From NCBI GenBank assembly GCA_017509375.1, contig JAFWPT010000076.1:1-32435 (forward strand): a stretch of DNA of 32,435 nt. The letters run 5' to 3'. A program made the position numbers and the translations under genes. The stretch is from Bacteroidales bacterium. Its GTDB lineage: Bacteria; Bacteroidota; Bacteroidia; Bacteroidales; UBA932. The notes beneath the pieces are model-generated. The model saw only the letters and a program-made list of their open reading frames with translations. It was not told the DNA's origin and did no database searches. Shown here piece after piece: positions 9,318 through 15,955 of this stretch. How positions within the stretch are numbered: the first letter of the stretch is position 1; the number at the start of each line of letters is the position of its first letter.

Positions 9318-12300
9318 ATGAAAAAGATTTACACATATTTTGCAATTATAGCACTGACCGCACTTGCAGCAGGTTGTGCAAAAGAAATCGCCGGCGCCGA
9401 TGAGGTCATCGTACCCGACCAGGATCTGCTTGGCCAGGACGAGATTACCCTCCTGCTCAACGTTCCGGCGTCTCCCGAGACCAAGACCACTCTCGGCGCT
9501 AAGGACGGATCTTCATATCCCGTCTATTGGAGCGACGGTGATGTCATTACCCTCAACGGCACTGCGGCCACCGATTTTATACCGGCAAGCGGAAACGCCC
9601 AGGCAACTGCCAAGTTCAAGGTGAGCAGTCTTTCAGCGCCGTACAACTTCCTGTACAACGGCACCGGCACCAACCAGGTGAGCTTCCCGTCCACGCAGAA
9701 TTACGTTGCCGACGGCTTCGATCCTGCAGCCATGCCTATGTACGCTTCGGTCAACAGCCTTGGCAGTGACGTGACTTTCAGCCACGTCGGCGCCCTCCTG
9801 AAGTTCTCCTTCACCGGTTCGAAGAAGATTGATACCATCAACCTCTCTGCTGCCGACGCCAATGCTTCGCTTTCCGGCAACTTCACCATCGGAGCTACCG
9901 GCGGACTGCTCAACGGAGCACTTACCCCTGCTGCCGGCGGTGCCGGGCTCATCTACAGCTTCGGCGGCCACATTCAGCTCAGCGACACTCCGTTCGTATT
10001 CTACATTGCCATCCCGGCAGGTACATACGAAGGCGGTATCACCCTCGACGTCATTGACAACGATTCCGGCCACATGACCGTGACCGTCATGGACAGCGAC
10101 GCCAGCAAGACCATAGCCGCCGGTAAGGTCCGCGAGTTCGACAATGTGACATACATCCCCAACAAGGAAGTCAACCTCAAGCAGATCTACAATGACGCCA
10201 CCTTCCTGGAGTTCGTCAATGCTGTCGCAGGTGGCCAGACCACGCTCAACGCCCGCCTTACCCAGGCCGCGGCTACCCTCAGCCTTTCCGCCTCTACCGT
10301 CAGCGCCTTCAATTCCATCGAAGACTACAAGGGAACCTTCGACGGCAATGGCAAGACCATCAGCGGCCTTACAAAGCCCATGTTTGCTACTCTCAAGGGC
10401 GTTGTGAAGAACCTTACCCTGAATTCCAATATCAACGAGACTGCCGCTGACGAATACCATTGGGGTATGTTCGCCAAGCAGATTATCCCTTCCTCCGAGG
10501 TTGACGATCTTCCCGGTCTGCAGAACTGTACGGCCCAGGGTTCCATTACCTGGACTCCTTCTTCTGCCGTCAACAGTATGATGACTCTTGGAGGTCTGGT
10601 GGGTAACAACAGGGGAGGAACCATCTCCGGCTGTACCAATGAAGCCACTGTTACTTTCGCCAACAATGGAACTACTAATGAAAACCAGCCTTCCATCGGC
10701 GGCGTTGTGGGCCGTACCCAGAAGGGCGGCGAAGGCCTCACTTACCAGGGCGACATCTCCAACTGCACCAACAACGGCACGGTTGTCTGTGCTGCCCAGT
10801 TCAGCCAGAATATCTACATCGGCGGAGTCCTCGGCTATCAGGTAGAGAAGGCCGAAACCATGAGCGGCTGCGTCAACCACGGCCTCGTCAAGGTCGCTTC
10901 CACCGCATCCACCGGTGGCTCACTCCAACTTGGCGGTGTCCTCGGTATGGGCAAGGGCACAATAGAGTCCTGCACCAATGCCAGCGACGGCATAGTTACC
11001 GCCGAAGCCTGCTCCGTGGGCGCCTACCTTTGCCAGGGTGGTGTCATTGGCCGTATTAATCGTGAATCCGGCACTTATTCAGGACTCTCCAATGCGGGTA
11101 CGGTCAATGCAGCAGCTGCCGGTCCCGACGCTACTTTTGTTGGCGGTGTCGCAGGGCGTTGCAACGAAGGTGCTTCCATCACGGAATTCACCAACAGCGG
11201 TTCCATCAACGCTTCAATGGAAGGCAGTTCCGGCACCACTTTCATCGGTGGTATCGTATCTCGTGTCACTACTTCTATTTCCAATTGTAGTACTACTGGC
11301 GGAACACTCACGTACACTGGTACCAATGCGGAGAGTCCGTTATACATTGGAGGCATTGTTTCATATACCAATGCAGAGAGTGTTATCATTTCTTCCTGCA
11401 CCAATGCAATGACCATCAATGTAGGCGGATCATTCAGCCCGACAGCGAATAATTTTTATGGTACAGGTGGTATAATTGGTAATCTGGCCAAAGCCAGTGC
11501 AAGCATCAGCGACTGTCTCAATACAGGCAATATTACCTGGACTCAGGAAATTGGTGGATCTAACGGTTACTCATATCTCGGTGGCGTTGCCGGTCGTACG
11601 GAAGGTTCGATTATCAATTCCAGTAACGGCGGTACGGTTACGTTCTCGGGCAAGAACGATGCCCAGAATCCGTATGTCGGAGGTTTGGTTAGTGATACGC
11701 CCAACAGTGCAGATATAACAGTTTCCGGTAAATACAGTTCTGCTCCTGCAACGAATTACGGAACAGTTGTCGTCAATACTACGGCGCAGTCCAAAAAGTA
11801 CGTGAATGTGGGCGGTATTACCGGTCGTCTGCGCTGCGTTCTTGACAATACCACAAATGCCGGAAAAATCAATGTTACCAGCCTTACCTGCACCTGTCTC
11901 TATCTTGGCGGTATCGTTGGTAACAATACCAGAGCAATGAGTGGCAACAATAACCTTGCTGACGGAGATATTACTGTCTCCGGGCTCACTTCCAAGGATA
12001 AGTCTTACATTGGAGGAGTAGTTGGTCTTAATTCGGCAGAGGTCTCCGGCAACAATGCTGGTGACGTAGTTGCCACCAGTGGCTCCACCTCTGCATTGAG
12101 CTTCTTTATTGGCGGTATAGTTGGACGCGGAGAGTCCAACATTTCAGCTTCTACCAACAGTGGTGCCGTTACCAACGCTTGCCCGGTAACCGGAGCGGGT
12201 TCTTATCTCCAGGTCGGTGGCGTAGTCGGATATAACAATGGAAGTTCCGCTATCAGTGATTGTCATAATACGGGTAATGTAAGCAATACTGCAAATTGCA

Positions 12301-13823
12301 ACGGATACCTTTACGTCGGTGGCATTACATCCGAAAGCGATGCGGAGATTTCCGATTGTGACAATACCGGCAATGTGAGCAACAGCGGTAATTCCGGCAA
12401 TGGCAAATGGATTTCCATCGGTGGTATTGCGGGTACTAACTCAGCAGCTATGACTTCCTCCCACAACGATGGCGCAATCTCCAACAGCGGTTTGTCTGAC
12501 GAGGATGTGAACATCGGCGGTGTTGCCGGTCTCAACAACGGAAAGACGATCACATCCTGCTACAACAGCGGCGCAGTCAATAATTCGGGTAATTCCAATG
12601 ACGGTTACAATGTCTCTGTCGGTGGCCTTGTCGGCTGGTCTTCAGCCAATTCGGTATATGTGACCTGCTACAATGAGGGCGACGTGGAGAATAGCGGAAA
12701 CGGCTCCAACACAGGCGCCACCGCTCCAGGTGCTCGTGTAGCCGGCCTGATAGCATCCGCTTCCGGAGCCAATACCATCTCAGGAGATGCCGACAATTAC
12801 AATTACAACAACGGCGAGGTTTACGAGCATTCAGCCTCGGCAAGGGCTGCCGTGGGCGGAGTATGCGCTTGGGCCAACAACGCTTCCACTTCTCTGGATT
12901 ACGCGCAGAACCTCTCCGGCGGAGTAATCTGGGTTGAAGATGGCGAATATACCAATGTTTATGTAGGCGGTGTTCTTGGTGTAGAAACAGCAGCTGCCAG
13001 TTTCAACTATACCAAGAACGCAGGCAAAATTGGCATCCGCAATATCACCCTATCCAAAGCTGCGTATATCGGTGGGGTCCATGGCGGTTTCACTGCAAAC
13101 GGCACGCAAACCATTACGGGTTGTGAAAATACCGGTGTAATCGACTGCCCGGACGCCGGTGGAAAGTCTGAGAATATGAAATCAACCAGTTCTGCGAATG
13201 TGGTTACCTATGTCGGAGGTGTTTCCAGCGGAGCCGGTAACGATGCCGCCAGAACGGGTAAGATTTTCCACGACTGCATCAACCGTGGAGCCATCACGGT
13301 GTATAACCAATGCTACACGCGTCTTGGTGGTGTTATCGGCTATGCCAACCAGAATCCTTCCGGCTGCGAGAATCACGGAAAAATTGTGTATTACCGGAAG
13401 GCAGGTGGATACAATTCCAGCAGCGGTGCAGTCGGCGGCGTTGTAGGCTATATCAATATCGCCACAGTATCCAACCTTACCAATACCGGAGGCGTGCAGT
13501 CCACGGGCTCTTCCCCGAACTGCTACACCGGAGGTATTGTCGGTCAGGAAGGCGGCAATATGAAAACTATGGAAAACTGCAACGTAGGCAAATCCGGCAT
13601 AAATATTGTTGGAGCAGGTTCTGGTTCGTTTGGTTCTACCGGCGCAGGTCTTTTCGTTGCATCTGGTACTGCCAAAGAGTGGACCTTCACCAATTGCAAG
13701 GTTATTACCGGTACCAAATGCCAGGGAACGGTAATTACCGATTCCAATATGGCTGATGCCGTCGTTGGTCGTAATCACGCTACTTCAACAAATGGTCTCC
13801 CTACTCTGGTTTCCAGCTTCTAG
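9318..13823 (+). CDS. Giant GLUG-repeat surface lipoprotein with fimbrillin-like N-domain (1501 aa)
   Basis: Signal peptide MKKIYTYFAIIALTALAAGC (Cys20). Residues about 21-285 are the fimbrillin-like domain (TKTTLG, VYWSDGDVITLNG, SAPYNFLYNGT). A linker follows with EDYKGTFDGNGKTISGLTKP, a beta-helix entry motif seen in GLUG proteins. From about residue 420 to 1410 I count 28 repeats of roughly 30-40 residues built on GG(I/V)(V/A)G-x-N then S-x-C-x-N-x-G-x-V, the GLUG pattern, which should form a long beta-solenoid. A conserved tail (NCNVG, GAGLF, GTKCQ, VVGRNH, VSSF) closes it. It probably acts in surface adhesion or binding; no catalytic motif is seen. It lies 12 bases after the EEP gene. 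A paralogue is at 24582. The stretch around 11280-11480 is more AT-rich than the earlier part of the gene. Confidence 0.88.
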   Translation: MKKIYTYFAIIALTALAAGCAKEIAGADEVIVPDQDLLGQDEITLLLNVPASPETKTTLGAKDGSSYPVYWSDGDVITLNGTAATDFIPASGNAQATAKFKVSSLSAPYNFLYNGTGTNQVSFPSTQNYVADGFDPAAMPMYASVNSLGSDVTFSHVGALLKFSFTGSKKIDTINLSAADANASLSGNFTIGATGGLLNGALTPAAGGAGLIYSFGGHIQLSDTPFVFYIAIPAGTYEGGITLDVIDNDSGHMTVTVMDSDASKTIAAGKVREFDNVTYIPNKEVNLKQIYNDATFLEFVNAVAGGQTTLNARLTQAAATLSLSASTVSAFNSIEDYKGTFDGNGKTISGLTKPMFATLKGVVKNLTLNSNINETAADEYHWGMFAKQIIPSSEVDDLPGLQNCTAQGSITWTPSSAVNSMMTLGGLVGNNRGGTISGCTNEATVTFANNGTTNENQPSIGGVVGRTQKGGEGLTYQGDISNCTNNGTVVCAAQFSQNIYIGGVLGYQVEKAETMSGCVNHGLVKVASTASTGGSLQLGGVLGMGKGTIESCTNASDGIVTAEACSVGAYLCQGGVIGRINRESGTYSGLSNAGTVNAAAAGPDATFVGGVAGRCNEGASITEFTNSGSINASMEGSSGTTFIGGIVSRVTTSISNCSTTGGTLTYTGTNAESPLYIGGIVSYTNAESVIISSCTNAMTINVGGSFSPTANNFYGTGGIIGNLAKASASISDCLNTGNITWTQEIGGSNGYSYLGGVAGRTEGSIINSSNGGTVTFSGKNDAQNPYVGGLVSDTPNSADITVSGKYSSAPATNYGTVVVNTTAQSKKYVNVGGITGRLRCVLDNTTNAGKINVTSLTCTCLYLGGIVGNNTRAMSGNNNLADGDITVSGLTSKDKSYIGGVVGLNSAEVSGNNAGDVVATSGSTSALSFFIGGIVGRGESNISASTNSGAVTNACPVTGAGSYLQVGGVVGYNNGSSAISDCHNTGNVSNTANCNGYLYVGGITSESDAEISDCDNTGNVSNSGNSGNGKWISIGGIAGTNSAAMTSSHNDGAISNSGLSDEDVNIGGVAGLNNGKTITSCYNSGAVNNSGNSNDGYNVSVGGLVGWSSANSVYVTCYNEGDVENSGNGSNTGATAPGARVAGLIASASGANTISGDADNYNYNNGEVYEHSASARAAVGGVCAWANNASTSLDYAQNLSGGVIWVEDGEYTNVYVGGVLGVETAAASFNYTKNAGKIGIRNITLSKAAYIGGVHGGFTANGTQTITGCENTGVIDCPDAGGKSENMKSTSSANVVTYVGGVSSGAGNDAARTGKIFHDCINRGAITVYNQCYTRLGGVIGYANQNPSGCENHGKIVYYRKAGGYNSSSGAVGGVVGYINIATVSNLTNTGGVQSTGSSPNCYTGGIVGQEGGNMKTMENCNVGKSGINIVGAGSGSFGSTGAGLFVASGTAKEWTFTNCKVITGTKCQGTVITDSNMADAVVGRNHATSTNGLPTLVSSF

Positions 13824-13838
13824 TTAACTCTTTTACCT

Positions 13839-13912
13839 CAGGCGCCCTGACCGGCGCCCGGGGTGCCAATGGGGCGAGTGCCCCGCACGTTCTTTGACAT
13901 ACTGCTTACCGC
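13839..13912 (+). repeat. 74-bp left-end element, copy 1 (module A)
   Basis: This 74-bp sequence recurs at 15133-15206 with 70 of 74 bases identical by hand alignment. In order it holds GGCGCC-CTGACC-GGCGCC (a 6-bp stem with 6-base loop), GGGGC-GAGT-GCCCC (a 5-bp stem), CGTTCTTTGACATACTG, and an end TACTGCTTACCGC. That end, extended by AAA, is the exact reverse complement of TTTGCGGTAAGCAGTA at 15103 and 15901. It begins 15 bases after the stop of the GLUG gene. Confidence 0.9.
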
Positions 13913-13938
13913 AAAATATTTAAAACCCCTGCAATCCG

Positions 13939-13962
13939 AAAGAATTGCACACACAATTCTTT
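13939..13962. repeat. Inverted repeat AAAGAATTG-N6-CAATTCTTT
   Basis: Perfect 9-bp arms separated by CACACA lie upstream of the ORF6N gene. It could be a weak terminator hairpin or a binding site for a regulator of module A. AAGAAT-like sequence recurs just downstream (CTTTAAGAATC). No function can be shown. Confidence 0.6.
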
Positions 13963-14026
13963 AAGTCTTCACCCGAATCTTTAAGAATCGTATTAATCTG
14001 CGTTTCAACGTTCAGGATCCAGAGTT

Positions 14027-14052
14027 TTTGTCGGTTTCTCTGCATACATTTG
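14027..14052 (+). promoter_or_regulatory. Candidate Bacteroidota promoter for the ORF6N gene
   Basis: TACATTTG at 14045-14052 fits the -7 consensus TAnnTTTG. A TTTG lies upstream at 14027-14030, but the 14-base gap is shorter than the usual spacing of about 19. If used, transcription would begin after the ATG at 14054, favouring the ATG at 14081 as the translation start. Confidence 0.45.
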
Positions 14053-14080
14053 CATGTATGATTTAAAACTGAAACTGATT

Positions 14081-14470
14081 ATGAAAGATTCTGAAATGAT
14101 TAACGAAGTGGAAGACAAGATTGTAGAAATCCGTGGTATTCCTGTGATTGCCGACGCAGACGTGGCAGCGCTCTATGGCGTGGAGACGCGGCGAGTAAAT
14201 GAAGCTGTTCGCAACAACCCTGAGAAGTTCCCTCCTCATTATGTGTTCGAGTTGAAAATGAATGAGTTGCGTGGTTTGATGTCGAAAATTTCGACATCAA
14301 AGGTCTCGACTAATAACCGCAAATCAACAAAGGTTTTCACCGAACGTGGCCTCTATATGCTTGCAACCATTCTGAGTGGAGATCGAGCCAGGGAAGTGAC
14401 ATCTCTGGAACTAAACTTCATCATCGGAAAGCTCAAGCATTCCGTCAAGCGAGTGCGTAAGGACAAATAA
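14081..14470 (+). CDS. ORF6N-domain DNA-binding protein (phage antirepressor/TA-associated type)
   Basis: This 129-residue protein is read from ATG 14081 (MKDSEMINEVEDKIVEI); an in-frame ATG at 14054 adds nine residues but overlaps the likely promoter. The N-terminal part matches ORF6N: IRGIPVIADADVAALYGVE, TRRVNEAVRNNPEKFP and YVFELKMNELRGL. The second half has VFTERGLYMLATILSGDRA, also typical of this family. ORF6N proteins are found in phages and mobile regions of Bacteroidota and are thought to bind DNA through a winged helix; precise roles are mostly unknown. It is the first gene of module A. A perfect 21-base palindrome (14278-14298) lies inside it, with a related palindrome just after the gene. 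It may regulate the module; that is inference. Confidence 0.85.
   Translation: MKDSEMINEVEDKIVEIRGIPVIADADVAALYGVETRRVNEAVRNNPEKFPPHYVFELKMNELRGLMSKISTSKVSTNNRKSTKVFTERGLYMLATILSGDRAREVTSLELNFIIGKLKHSVKRVRKDK
14278..14298. repeat. Palindrome 1, core GTCGAAAATTTCGAC
   Basis: Perfect 10-bp arms surround one central base inside the ORF6N coding sequence, over codons for LMSKISTS. The core at 14281-14295 matches palindrome 2 (14490-14504) as GTCRAAAATTTYGAC. It could be an operator, or a by-product of the codons for MSKIST. Confidence 0.75.
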
Positions 14471-14488
14471 ACAAGTTACATGATTTGC

Positions 14489-14505
14489 GGTCAAAAATTT
14501 TGACC
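14489..14505. promoter_or_regulatory. Palindrome 2, core GTCAAAAATTTTGAC, possible operator
   Basis: Perfect 8-bp arms (GGTCAAAA, TTTTGACC) around one base lie 18 bases after the ORF6N stop and about 34 bases upstream of the promoter before the hicA remnant. It shares GTCRAAAATTTYGAC with palindrome 1, which suggests one dimeric DNA-binding protein for both. ORF6N protein or HicB are the candidates. Confidence 0.5.
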
Positions 14506-14538
14506 ACAAATGTATCTATGACAGTTGTCCCCGCCCAG

Positions 14539-14568
14539 TTGATGATGTTAGAATAATTACTATCTTTG
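14539..14568 (+). promoter_or_regulatory. Bacteroidota promoter before hicA remnant/hicB
   Basis: TTG at 14539-14541, a 19-base gap, then TATCTTTG at 14561-14568 fits the TTTG/TAnnTTTG promoter of Bacteroidota with good spacing. Transcription would start a few bases downstream, close to the ATG of the hicA remnant at 14578. Confidence 0.65.
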
Positions 14569-14577
14569 TGGGGAACT

Positions 14578-14663
14578 ATGAAATACTCGGAGATTCACAG
14601 AAAACTCAGAAAAGCCCAGGTACTCTTTAGGATATTTCAAGAAGATCCGGTGTTTCATTATAA
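14578..14663 (+). pseudogene. hicA: hicA toxin remnant (internal deletion, frameshift, stop)
   Basis: The first 13 residues, MKYSEIHRKLRKA, match the start of HicA toxins of the type paired with HTH-containing HicB in Bacteroidales. Right after this the frame diverges. In a different frame, bases 14617-14663 read GTL-stop-DISRRSGVSL-stop, resembling the usual HicA end GTLKxIS..(S/A)GV.L. About half of a normal 60-residue HicA, including the GG-H-x-x-W catalytic region, is missing. The simplest reading is an internal deletion with frame change, plus a Lys-to-stop change. Reading straight on from 14578 stays in frame with hicB and could give a 167-residue fusion. The family comparison is from memory. 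Confidence 0.65.
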
Positions 14664-14676
14664 CGGAGGAATGATT

Positions 14677-15081
14677 ATGAAAACAGTCGTTGCAATTATT
14701 GAACGCGGGTCGGACGGACGTTATTCGGTGTATATTGAAGATGCCGGGTATCCTTATGGTATTATCGGAACCGGAGGATCCGTGAAAGAGGCAGAGGCGG
14801 ATTTCCACGCAGGTTATGAAGATATGAAGGCTTTGGTCCTGCAATCCGGAGAGCCCTTTGAAGATGTGGAGTTTGTATTTAAATATGATATTCCGTCCTT
14901 TCTCCAGGAGTTTGCCTATGCCTTCAGCCTTGCTGGTCTTGAAAGGATTACCGGTGTAAACCAGAAGCAGCTTGGGCACTATATCAGCGGATACAGGAAT
15001 CCTTCTGAAAAAACAGTCAGAAAGATTGAGTCCGCCCTTCACTCCTTCAGTGAACAGCTCCGGGCCGTCCGCTTTCTGTAG
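14677..15081 (+). CDS. hicB: HicB-type antitoxin with C-terminal HTH, orphaned
   Basis: This 134-residue protein starts MKTVVAIIERG. ATG 14677 is chosen because GGAGGA lies six bases upstream; ATG 14671 directly abuts that site. Residues 1-70 are a HicB fold (YSVYIEDAGYPYGIIGTGGS, VKEAEADFHAGYEDMKAL). The C-terminal part (about 85-130) is a Cro/C1-like helix-turn-helix: FSLAGLERITGVNQKQLGHY, then SGYRNPSEKTVRKIESALH. HicB neutralises HicA and represses the operon. Its cognate hicA just upstream is broken, so this may now act only as a repressor or as an anti-addiction protein against related HicA toxins. It lies 22 bases before the right end of module A. Confidence 0.88.
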   Translation: MKTVVAIIERGSDGRYSVYIEDAGYPYGIIGTGGSVKEAEADFHAGYEDMKALVLQSGEPFEDVEFVFKYDIPSFLQEFAYAFSLAGLERITGVNQKQLGHYISGYRNPSEKTVRKIESALHSFSEQLRAVRFL

Positions 15082-15102
15082 TCAAGGCGTCCCTTTTCCC
15101 CC

Positions 15103-15120
15103 TTTGCGGTAAGCAGTACG
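15103..15120 (+). repeat. 18-bp right-end element of module A (TTTGCGGTAAGCAGTACG)
   Basis: It is identical to 15901-15918 at the end of module B. Its first 16 bases are the exact reverse complement of 13900-13915 at the left end of module A, and 13 of them match the reverse complement of 15194-15206. It starts 22 bases after the hicB stop. Confidence 0.92.
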
Positions 15121-15132
15121 AACGATTTATCC

Positions 15133-15206
15133 CAGGCGCCCTGACCGGCGCCCGTGGTACTAGTGGGGCGAGTGCCCCGCACGTTCTTTGACATACTGCT
15201 TACCGC
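15133..15206 (+). repeat. 74-bp left-end element, copy 2 (module B)
   Basis: The second copy of the element at 13839-13912; the four differences cluster between the two hairpins. Here it directly follows the right-end element of module A with a 12-base spacer. 15106-15118 can therefore pair with 15194-15206 (13 bp) and GAACG 15120-15124 with CGTTC 15182-15186, enclosing both small hairpins. Confidence 0.92.
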
Positions 15207-15257
15207 GTTGTTTGGTTGTTCTGCTTTTTCTTTGCATATTTGCAATGTATTAAGACA

Positions 15258-15623
15258 ATGGTTATGACAAATAATTACATTCATATTCATGACGGATTTG
15301 TAGATGTGTGCCTCGATGTATTGATCAGAAAGGACAAAGATGATGTTTATCTGTCGTATGCTCCGGCCCTTGATCTCAGTGGTTGCGGTCATAGTGTTGA
15401 GGAAGCGAAAAAATCTTTAGAGACAGTTTTGACCGAGTATTTGAAGTTTACCATCGCTAATGGGACCCTTGAGCAGGATTTGTTGGAGCACAAGTGGAAA
15501 AAACAGGAAAAGAAATATTCATCACCAGCATTTTGGGTCATCTTTAGAACTAATAAAGTTGCTCAGGAGATGTATGCCGGCGATTTTTCCAAGAGTCAAG
15601 AAAGAATTACCATTGCTTGTTAG
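15258..15623 (+). CDS. hicB: HicB-family antitoxin
   Basis: This 121-residue protein is read from ATG 15258 (MVMTNNYIHIHDGF); ATG 15264 is an equally possible start. The upstream frame to 15216 has no support. The HicB fold is clear: DDVYLSYAPALDLSGCGHS followed by VEEAKKSLETVLTEYLKF, the degenerate RNase H-like unit that binds HicA. The C-terminal part (FWVIFRTNKVAQEMYAGDFS) differs from the module A HicB and shows no obvious helix-turn-helix. The stop is 18 bases before hicA, so the pair is an operon. The upstream sequence TTTGCATATTTGCAATGTAT resembles the region before the ORF6N gene in module A, hinting at a shared promoter type. Confidence 0.85.
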   Translation: MVMTNNYIHIHDGFVDVCLDVLIRKDKDDVYLSYAPALDLSGCGHSVEEAKKSLETVLTEYLKFTIANGTLEQDLLEHKWKKQEKKYSSPAFWVIFRTNKVAQEMYAGDFSKSQERITIAC

Positions 15624-15641
15624 TTAGTCAGAAGGGTTGGT

Positions 15642-15899
15642 ATGGGGAGGTTAGATACTGTTCCATTGAAGGGCTTCCGTAAATTCTTGTTATCTCAGGG
15701 ACTTGAAATGAGGGGGACATCAGGAGGCCATGAGATATGGTCGAAACCCGGAATGCTCCGGCCGGTTGTTCTTCAAACGCATGTGGATCCAGTTCCAATA
15801 GGCCACATTGTTACAAATTTAGATTCAATGCATGTAGATAAGGTGAAGTTAATGGAGTTTCTTGGGAGCAAAAAGCAGCAAAAGTCATTAAAGAAATAG
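15642..15899 (+). CDS. hicA: HicA-family mRNA interferase toxin
   Basis: This 85-residue protein has the HicA double-stranded-RNA-binding-like fold. FRKFLLSQGLEMRGTSGGHE contains the glycine turn and the His (in GGHEIW) that HicA toxins use for ribosome-independent mRNA cleavage. VVLQTHVDPVPIGHIVTNL matches the second strand and helix of the Bacteroidota subgroup. Length is normal, with no frameshift, so it is probably active. It follows hicB by 18 bases and ends one base before the right-end repeat. It should be neutralised by the HicB encoded just upstream; the HicB in module A belongs to a different subtype. Confidence 0.85.
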   Translation: MGRLDTVPLKGFRKFLLSQGLEMRGTSGGHEIWSKPGMLRPVVLQTHVDPVPIGHIVTNLDSMHVDKVKLMEFLGSKKQQKSLKK

Positions 15900-15900
15900 C

Positions 15901-15918
15901 TTTGCGGTAAGCAGTACG
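15901..15918 (+). repeat. 18-bp right-end element of module B
   Basis: Identical to 15103-15120 over 18 bases. It starts one base after the hicA stop. No 74-bp element follows here, so the array ends at this point. Confidence 0.92.
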
Positions 15919-15955
15919 GAAAAGCGTGCTGCTTTATTTTTAATATTATTTGGGT

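Larger units (their letters stand above)
13839..15120 (+). mobile_element. TA module A: cassette-like unit (ORF6N, hicA remnant, hicB)
   Basis: This unit is bounded by the 74-bp element on the left and TTTGCGGTAAGCAGTACG on the right, the same ends as the neighbouring module B. The inner 16 bases (TACTGCTTACCGCAAA and its reverse complement) are a perfect inverted repeat around the cargo. The cargo is lower in GC than the surrounding lipoprotein genes and unrelated to them. I see no transposase, integrase or target duplication, so if it moves, the enzyme is supplied from elsewhere. Calling it mobile is inference from the repeated boundaries. Confidence 0.45.
15133..15918 (+). mobile_element. 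TA module B: cassette-like unit (hicB-hicA)
   Basis: The same boundary elements as module A surround an intact hicB-hicA pair. The unit ends 37 bases before the next lipoprotein gene. The left boundary is head-to-tail with module A, so the two form a short array. Mobility is inferred from the repeated ends; no recombinase is visible. Confidence 0.45.

Noticed and set aside
9633..10880. Long antisense frame (415 codons)
   Set aside because: Shadow of the GLUG-repeat gene; the repeated Gly/Asn/Thr codons give open frames on the other strand.
10579..13560. Regular spaced repeats that could look like a CRISPR or satellite
   Set aside because: The repeats are degenerate, in frame, and translate to GLUG units; there are no identical repeats with unique spacers.
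13824..13838. Target-site duplication around the TA modules
   Set aside because: The bases left of module A and right of module B share no convincing direct repeat.
15103..15206. Canonical integron attC site
   Set aside because: The RYYYAAC and GTTRRRY core boxes are not at the ends of the palindrome and no integron integrase is present; only the general shape is similar.
15918..15955. Promoter for the EEP gene at 15956 (TATTATTTG)
   Set aside because: Close to TAnnTTTG but one base too long in the spacer and with no well-spaced -33 element; not strong enough to list.
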